Shown one piece after another: positions 3,936 to 8,485 of a stretch of DNA of 8,485 nucleotides (its first letter is position 1; each line of letters begins with the position of its first letter). A model generated the notes under the pieces. That model saw only the letters and a list, made by a program, of their open reading frames with translations, was not told where the DNA came from and did no database searches. The DNA is taken from positions 1,218-9,702 of the forward strand of contig DFFY01000100.1 of the NCBI GenBank assembly GCA_002371115.1, written 5' to 3'. The position numbers and the translations under genes were made by a program. Origin of the DNA: Bacteroidales bacterium UBA3764. GTDB taxonomy: Bacteria; Bacteroidota; Bacteroidia; Bacteroidales; UBA932.

Positions 3936-4805
3936 CTATTCCTCCATGATTACGCGCCCGTCGGACGCAGCTGCAATCTCCTTGCCGGCAGCCTCGCAGG
4001 AGCGTACATAATCCAGCATCACGTCCTTCAGCAGCACCTTGGTGAGCACCACTTTCTCCGCCAGCGCACCAATGTTCAGTTTGTCTCCGCCGTCCAGCAA
4101 AAAGTCAATCGTGGTCACGTTATACAGACGGGCAGGGTCGATGGGCGCCCCGCCCACCGTTGCCGACACCAGCTTGCCTCCCTTGGTGCGCACCTCGCAG
4201 CCCGACACCGCCTGAAACGCCTTGGTACCAGCGAGTTGCTCCAGCAGCTTCGTCAGGTTCTCCCCCTTCAGCTGCGCATAGCAAAGGTAGTTTTTGAACG
4301 GGAACATGGACGATATATCCTCCAGCGTCACCGCCCCGGCCGGCATGGGTGTCCGGATGCCGCCATAATTGGTGATGGCAAAGTCCATCGGCACTTTAAA
4401 ATAACGCGAGCCGTAGTCCCGGAAAACATCCGCGACCAGGTTCCCCAGCGGCAGGTCAGGCTGGTTGCGCAGGTTCATGTACATGCCGGCAGAATGGCCG
4501 ATAACCGTCTTCAGGTGAGCCAGTTGCGGCTGAACGTCCATAAGGGCGGCCGCCTCCAGCGCCACAGGAGAATCGTCCGTATAACATACGCCGGAAGGGC
4601 TCATGTAACCCTCGTCCGAGAAAGTACCGAGCGCCTCCGGAACATTGGCCGCCGTCACCGGCTGCGCACCTGTCCGGTGGCCGTCCATGGCAACCCGCCG
4701 CCACGCGATGGCAGGCCCGTCGTCCTTCATGGCCTGCGCCCCGGCAAACACGGCGCCTACAATAATCAGCGCCCAGCCGATATACCAAATTTTAGTGTTG
4801 TTCAT
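3936..4805 (-). CDS. 5'-nucleotidase C-terminal domain protein
   Basis: The product is 289 residues with a membrane-spanning N-terminus (~7-25) that looks like a signal anchor. It has no metallophosphatase motifs. The 5'-nucleotidase C-terminal (substrate-binding) domain covers ~95-275: LPLGNLVADVFRD (118-130), ITNYGGIRT (144-152), ISSMFPFKN (164-172), AVSGCEV (199-205) and YNVTTIDFLLDGGD (228-241). In UshA-type enzymes this domain binds the nucleotide base and is fused behind the catalytic domain. Here it is a separate gene and comes first in the operon, with the catalytic partner 3 bp downstream. The two proteins probably form one two-chain enzyme at the cell envelope. That arrangement is known from other Bacteroidota; the pairing itself is inference. 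There is no Shine-Dalgarno sequence; the leader is A/T-rich. Confidence 0.9.
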   Translation of the reverse strand: MNNTKIWYIGWALIIVGAVFAGAQAMKDDGPAIAWRRVAMDGHRTGAQPVTAANVPEALGTFSDEGYMSPSGVCYTDDSPVALEAAALMDVQPQLAHLKTVIGHSAGMYMNLRNQPDLPLGNLVADVFRDYGSRYFKVPMDFAITNYGGIRTPMPAGAVTLEDISSMFPFKNYLCYAQLKGENLTKLLEQLAGTKAFQAVSGCEVRTKGGKLVSATVGGAPIDPARLYNVTTIDFLLDGGDKLNIGALAEKVVLTKVLLKDVMLDYVRSCEAAGKEIAAASDGRVIMEE

Positions 4806-4841
4806 GAATCGAAGGTATTAAAAAGAACTTGCACGCAGGCA

Positions 4842-6245
4842 TTAGCGTTGTTTCAGCCATTTCCACAAATCTTTAAAGCTGGATTTCTTGCCATACATGA
4901 GGATGCCCACCTTGTATATTTTGGCCGATGCCCAAGCGCAAAGGGCAAACGTAAGCACCAGCAGCACCATCGACAGGATGAGTTCCCAACCCGGCACGCC
5001 AAAAGGAATGCGCGCCAGCATGACGATGGGCGAGGTAAACGGAATCATGGAGCCCCAGAACACCAGCGAGCTGTCCGGCGCCTTGAACGCATACAGGGCG
5101 ATGAAGAAGCCCAGCATCAGCGGCACTGTCACCGGCAGCTGGAGCTGCGTGGAATCGCCCTCGTTCTCCACGGCGCTGCCAATGGCCGCAAACAGCGACG
5201 CATACAGCAGGTAACCGAAGATGAAGAAGAAAATGAACGACAGCAGAATCTGGCCCAGGTTCAGGTTGCCGATAGTACTGGTGATTGCCTGCAAACCAGT
5301 AGGTTCGCCCGCCACAGCCGTGGTATCCGCAGCGGCGCCCAAGGCAGCGTTCAGGTCCATGCCCTCCGGCAGGTTCACGTTTTCGTTCATCCCCGCAACC
5401 ATCTCTGTAGCAGGGTCATCGGCCATCATGCCCATGAGTTTGTCCTTGCCGATGATACCGCCCGCCACCGCCAGCAGCAGGAGCGTAAGCAGAATCCACA
5501 GCAGGAACTGCGTCAGGGCCACCAGCGCCACGCCGATGATTTTGCCGAACATGAGCTCCGTCGCCTTTACGCTGGACACCAGCACCTCCACTACACGCGA
5601 GCTCTTCTCCTCAATCACGGAGCCCATCACCATGCCCGAGAACAGGGCGATGAACATGTACAACGCCATGCCCAGGAGCATGGAAACGGCCATATAAACA
5701 CCTGATTCAGAAATACTTTCCTCACCACTCTCGGAGATGGTATAATTGTACACATGCACGTTGGACTTCACGCTGTGCATAATTTCTTCCAGGTTCTCAA
5801 TCCCATAAGAATCGATGCGGTACGCCTCCACGGCGTCGTTGATGCGGTTCTCGATGGAACTGCCGCTGTCCATTCCTATCGGCTTGAGCGAATATGTATC
5901 TGCCGTTACGCTCTTGGTTTCCGGGTCCAGTGCGGAGATGGTAAGAAGAATGTCAATATCGGCCCCGCTCAAGTCCGCCTTGATGGCCTCTACGTCTGCA
6001 TCGGCCCCTAAATCCTTGTATTCCAACACTTCACCGCTTTCCAAATACGGCAGTACGATGCCGGAACGGTCCACAACACCCACCTGTTTGGCCTCCTCCT
6101 TGGCGCCCAGCATGATGAGCGAAGGCAGAAGGGCGATGGCCGCGAACAGCACCGGCGTCAGGAAGGTAATGAGCAGGAAACTCTTCTTCTTGACCTTGTT
6201 CAGGTATTCGCGTTCAATGACTATCCCTAATTTTCTAAAGTTCAT
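4842..6245 (-). CDS. ABC-2 type transporter permease (NatB-like)
   Basis: The product is 467 residues. One membrane helix is near the N-terminus (~23-47), followed by an extracytoplasmic domain (~50-180) and five or so helices in the C-terminal half (~186-208, 236-264, 331-357, 372-388, 420-445). VIEEKSSRVVEVLVSSVKATELMFGKIIGVA (split here as EEKSSRVVEVLVSSV, 212-226, and LMFGKIIGVA, 231-240) is the conserved cytoplasmic loop of NatB/ABC2_membrane_3 permeases, the ATPase contact site. An unusual Ala/Gly/Met-rich insert (~266-325) sits between helices. The start follows the ATPase stop by 3 bp, and GGAGG (complement of 6254-6258) lies 8 bases before the ATG, so the pair is translationally coupled. 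NatAB exports Na+ in Bacillus, but homologues carry other cargo, so the substrate is unknown. Confidence 0.9.
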   Translation of the reverse strand: MNFRKLGIVIEREYLNKVKKKSFLLITFLTPVLFAAIALLPSLIMLGAKEEAKQVGVVDRSGIVLPYLESGEVLEYKDLGADADVEAIKADLSGADIDILLTISALDPETKSVTADTYSLKPIGMDSGSSIENRINDAVEAYRIDSYGIENLEEIMHSVKSNVHVYNYTISESGEESISESGVYMAVSMLLGMALYMFIALFSGMVMGSVIEEKSSRVVEVLVSSVKATELMFGKIIGVALVALTQFLLWILLTLLLLAVAGGIIGKDKLMGMMADDPATEMVAGMNENVNLPEGMDLNAALGAAADTTAVAGEPTGLQAITSTIGNLNLGQILLSFIFFFIFGYLLYASLFAAIGSAVENEGDSTQLQLPVTVPLMLGFFIALYAFKAPDSSLVFWGSMIPFTSPIVMLARIPFGVPGWELILSMVLLVLTFALCAWASAKIYKVGILMYGKKSSFKDLWKWLKQR

Positions 6246-6248
6246 ACG

Positions 6249-7103
6249 CTAAGCCTCCTCCGTCACGAGTTTGATAAAAATGTCGTTCATGCGCGGAATC
6301 ACCTCCTTGAAGGAATTGATGGTAACTCCCTGGCCGATGAGCTCCGTCAGTTTGGCATTCACCTGGGCGCGCGGTACCACCACCGTACGGCGTTCCAAAG
6401 CGGCGTCCGTATATTCGATTTCCGCATTGTCCTCACCATGCTGGCGCCGGATGTCGTCCGTGCCGCCGGTCACCACCAGGCGCGCCTTGTTAATGAGGGC
6501 GATATTGTCGCACAGGGCCTCCACGCTCTCCATGTTATGGGTCGATAGAATCACGGTGGCGCCCTCGTCCTTCAGACGGAGAATTTCCTTGCGGATAAGC
6601 TCCGCGTTCACCGGGTCGAAGCCGGAAAAAGGCTCGTCCAGAATCATGAGCGAGGGTTTGTGCACCACCGTGGTGATGAACTGCACCTTCTGCGCCATGC
6701 CCTTGGAGAGCTCTTCCACCTTCTTGTTCCACCAGTCCGCAATGTCAAAACGGACGAACCATTTTTTGAGCTCCACGGCGGCGTCGCGGGCGCTCATGCC
6801 CTTGAGCTGCGCCAGGTACATGGCCTGGTCCCCCACCTTCATTTTGCGGTACAGGCCGCGTTCTTCCGGAAGGTAGCCGATACGGGCCACGTCCGCCTCC
6901 GTGATGGGATGCCCTTTGAAGAGCACCTGCCCTTCCGAGGCGATGGTGATGCGGTTGATGATGCGGATGAGGGTGCTCTTCCCCGCCCCGTTGGGCCCCA
7001 GCAGACCAAAGATTTTGCCCTCCGGGATATCCAGCGACACGTGGTCCAGCGCCACTTTGGGGCCGAAGTTCTTGCTTACATTCTGTACTTCTATAATTGC
7101 CAT
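6249..7103 (-). CDS. ABC transporter ATP-binding protein (NatA-like)
   Basis: The product is 284 residues and has every ATPase motif: Walker A GPNGAGKST (36-44), the loop GYLPEERGLY (76-85), signature LSKGM (132-136), Walker B LMILDEP (152-158), D-loop SGFDP (160-164) and switch histidine in STHN (187-190). The Q-loop glutamine is replaced by the EER form typical of the NatA/DrrA-type subfamily, so this is not a defect. The C-terminal ~75 residues match the DUF4162-like tail of that subfamily. The ATG directly abuts the holA stop codon with no gap, and the permease gene follows after 3 bp. The ATPase and permease should form one exporter. Upstream bases are A/T-rich with no Shine-Dalgarno motif. 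Confidence 0.95.
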   Translation of the reverse strand: MAIIEVQNVSKNFGPKVALDHVSLDIPEGKIFGLLGPNGAGKSTLIRIINRITIASEGQVLFKGHPITEADVARIGYLPEERGLYRKMKVGDQAMYLAQLKGMSARDAAVELKKWFVRFDIADWWNKKVEELSKGMAQKVQFITTVVHKPSLMILDEPFSGFDPVNAELIRKEILRLKDEGATVILSTHNMESVEALCDNIALINKARLVVTGGTDDIRRQHGEDNAEIEYTDAALERRTVVVPRAQVNAKLTELIGQGVTINSFKEVIPRMNDIFIKLVTEEA

Positions 7104-8144
7104 CTAATAATTTAATACTTTAGTCACCAATTCTATGAGCAGTTCCGCGGGAGTGGCTTCGCCGGCGTCCCCGCCCTTGCCTTTGTAGTCGTATTCGCAC
7201 AGAAGCGATATCACGTTTGCGCAACGCTGGAGCGGGTAATTCCGCACGGCGGCGTCGTACTCTTTCATGAAATACGGATTCACGCCCAGCACCCTGGCGG
7301 CCTCCCCTGGCTGCGGACGGCCTTTTTCCAGCAGGGCATGGTACTTCAGAATCCGGTAAAAATGATTGTACAGCGGCGCCACGGCCATGGGCAGGGCAAA
7401 CTTGGGCGCCTCCCCCATGTGGGCGGCAATGCGGAGCGCCTTGGCGCTTTCCCGGAAACTCAGGCACTTGGTGAGTTCAAAAACGCTGTACTGGCGGCTT
7501 ACGCCCACGTTTCTTTCCACATCGGCCACAGAAATCTCCTGTACGCCTTCCGGCAGGTTCTTCAGGAGTTTTTCCGTTTCCACGGCTATCTTGCCCAAAT
7601 CCGTGCCGGCGCTCTCCGCCAGCAGCAGGGCCGCCTCCGGATGGATGCGCAGCCCCCGGCCTTCGTAATAGGCCTGAATCCACTGCGGCAGTTCGTAATC
7701 CCTCAGCGGCAGCGACTCCACAATGACGCCCGTCTTGAGGACGCTCTTGTACAGCGCTTTCCGTTTGTCGGCACTGGCACCGTGCATCAAAATCACCAGC
7801 ACGGTGCTGTCCAGCGGGTTTTGGCAATAGACGGACAGTTCCTCCAGGCCCTTCATTTGCTGGGCCTCTTTCACCACCACCAACTGCCGGTCCGCCATCA
7901 TGGGGAAACGGCGGGCGGCCGTGATGACGGTGTCCGCGTCAACATCGGCCCCGTAACAAATGGTTTCGTTGAAGTCTTTTTCCCACTCCTGGAGGCAATG
8001 GCCGATGATGGCATCCGCCACCAGGTCCGGATAATAGGGCTCCTCGCCCATGAGCAAATAAACAGACTTGAAGATGCCGTGACGGACATCTTCAAGTATG
8101 CTTCGGACCTGCCGGTCCGTTTCGATGTAGCCCTTGGCTGCCAC
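7104..8144 (-). CDS. holA: DNA polymerase III subunit delta
   Basis: The product is 346 residues, the normal size for HolA, the clamp-loader subunit that opens the sliding clamp. Recognisable parts are YLLMGEEPYYPD (29-40; the degenerate nucleotide-binding strand and loop), RRFPMMADRQLVVVKEAQ (78-95), AGTDLGKIAVETEKL (179-193; the AAA+ lid with the L-x-K-I-x-x-E-x-x-K/E-L pattern), VGVSRQYSVFEL (213-224) and a C-terminal helical domain with VNPYFMKEYDAAVRNY (288-303). The start is GTG (8142-8144), two bases after the hpf stop codon. No ATG fits, since the next in-frame Met is residue 32 within the conserved loop. There is no Shine-Dalgarno sequence. The tight spacing puts it in one transcript with hpf and the ABC genes. 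Confidence 0.95.
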   Translation of the reverse strand: MAAKGYIETDRQVRSILEDVRHGIFKSVYLLMGEEPYYPDLVADAIIGHCLQEWEKDFNETICYGADVDADTVITAARRFPMMADRQLVVVKEAQQMKGLEELSVYCQNPLDSTVLVILMHGASADKRKALYKSVLKTGVIVESLPLRDYELPQWIQAYYEGRGLRIHPEAALLLAESAGTDLGKIAVETEKLLKNLPEGVQEISVADVERNVGVSRQYSVFELTKCLSFRESAKALRIAAHMGEAPKFALPMAVAPLYNHFYRILKYHALLEKGRPQPGEAARVLGVNPYFMKEYDAAVRNYPLQRCANVISLLCEYDYKGKGGDAGEATPAELLIELVTKVLNY

Positions 8145-8146
8145 TG

Positions 8147-8437
8147 TTATTTGACGAATTTCTTCTCTTTGGCGCGCACAATCTTCTCCTTGAGGGCATC
8201 GGCGGCGACAGTCACGGCTTCTTCGAAGGTGTGCGCCTGGCGCTCGATGATGAGGTCCTCGCCCGGGATGTGGGTCTGGAGCTTGACGCTCTTGTTTTCT
8301 GCGTCCGGAAGGAGGCTTAAGGTGACGTCTATGTCACCCATGTTGTCGAAGAACTTTTCTACTTTTCCAACTTTTTTGTCAATGTAGTCCAGCAGCTTCT
8401 CGTCTGCGTTGAACTTGAGGGACTTAACGTTAATCAT
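8147..8437 (-). CDS. hpf: Ribosome hibernation promoting factor, short form (RaiA/HPF family)
   Basis: The product is 96 residues, the length of the short HPF/YfiA class with no dimerisation tail. Typical features are FNADEKLLDYIDKKVGKVEKFF (split as FNADEKLLDYI, 9-19, and KKVGKVEKFF, 21-30), IDVTLSLL (36-43), ERQAHTFEEAVTVAAD (65-80) and a basic C-terminal helix with LKEKIVRAKEKK (82-93). Such proteins bind the 30S decoding channel when growth slows and silence or stabilise ribosomes; that is family knowledge. The ATG (8435-8437) overlaps the end of the upstream xerC-like frame by 8 bp, and the stop lies 2 bp before holA. No promoter is seen in the 48 bases available upstream. Confidence 0.95.
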   Translation of the reverse strand: MINVKSLKFNADEKLLDYIDKKVGKVEKFFDNMGDIDVTLSLLPDAENKSVKLQTHIPGEDLIIERQAHTFEEAVTVAADALKEKIVRAKEKKFVK

Positions 8438-8485
8438 TTCCGTCTTCGTTTTTTGCCCTTGGATGGGCGTTCATGTATTGTGCCT
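8430..8485 (-). CDS. xerC: Tyrosine recombinase XerC-like, last 17 residues (rest outside window)
   Basis: On the minus strand from the right edge, one frame reads AQYMNAHPRAKNEDGND and stops at TAA 8430-8432. The Y-x-x-AHPRA tail is the common C-terminus of Bacteroidota XerC/XerD-type recombinases, and an hpf gene directly after such a recombinase is a familiar order in that phylum. The stop overlaps the hpf start by 8 bp, which suggests coupled translation. With only 17 residues the call rests mainly on the AHPRA motif and the neighbour. Confidence 0.65.
   Translation of the reverse strand, partial: AQYMNAHPRAKNEDGND

Noticed and set aside
3039..5705. An 888-codon open frame on the plus strand, starting inside REP-like copy E
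   Set aside because: It lies antisense to three well-supported genes, the predicted peptide is rich in His, Arg and Gln with no domain pattern, and the openness is explained by the codon bias of the genes on the other strand.

Overview
The window looks like a piece of a moderately GC-rich Bacteroidota chromosome, probably Bacteroidales. The basis is the set of genes: a RaiA/HPF-type factor directly after a XerC-like recombinase end, a delta subunit HolA, a NatA/NatB-type ABC exporter with an EERGLY-type ATPase, and a 5'-nucleotidase whose two domains are encoded by separate adjacent genes. Several starts have no Shine-Dalgarno sequence and are A/T-rich upstream. The taxonomic call is inference from gene content, not from a marker search.

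Layout. 1-138 (+) is the 3' end of a yicC-type endoribonuclease gene. 139-773 is non-coding and full of repeats: truncated and intact REP-like units, a 22-bp tandem repeat and several hairpins. 774-1712 (-) encodes a divergent REP-associated (Y1/IS200-like) tyrosine transposase. 1807-2151 (-) encodes a small HRDC-domain protein. 2152-3065 is again non-coding. It holds hairpins in front of the HRDC gene, then a mirror image of the left repeat cluster, then an AT-richer stretch with three hairpins, then two more REP-like units. From 3066 to the right edge everything is one tightly packed minus-strand cluster. In transcription order this is xerC end, hpf, holA, ABC ATPase, ABC permease, 5'-nucleotidase C-terminal-domain protein and metallophosphatase. 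Gaps there are mostly 0-3 bp, with one of 36 bp.

The most interesting part is 263-2659. Two long imperfect inverted repeats (263-587 and 2386-2659) share several repeat modules in the same order and enclose the transposase and HRDC genes. REP-like units all point rightward to the left of the two genes and all point leftward to the right of them. This is the architecture expected of a REP/RAYT locus, but with very long, modular arms, a second (ACCTGCGCC) palindrome family, an internal 22-bp tandem array of unequal length in the two arms, and an HRDC partner gene. The right-hand cluster is ordinary housekeeping by comparison: ribosome hibernation, the clamp loader, an ABC-2 exporter and envelope nucleotide hydrolysis.
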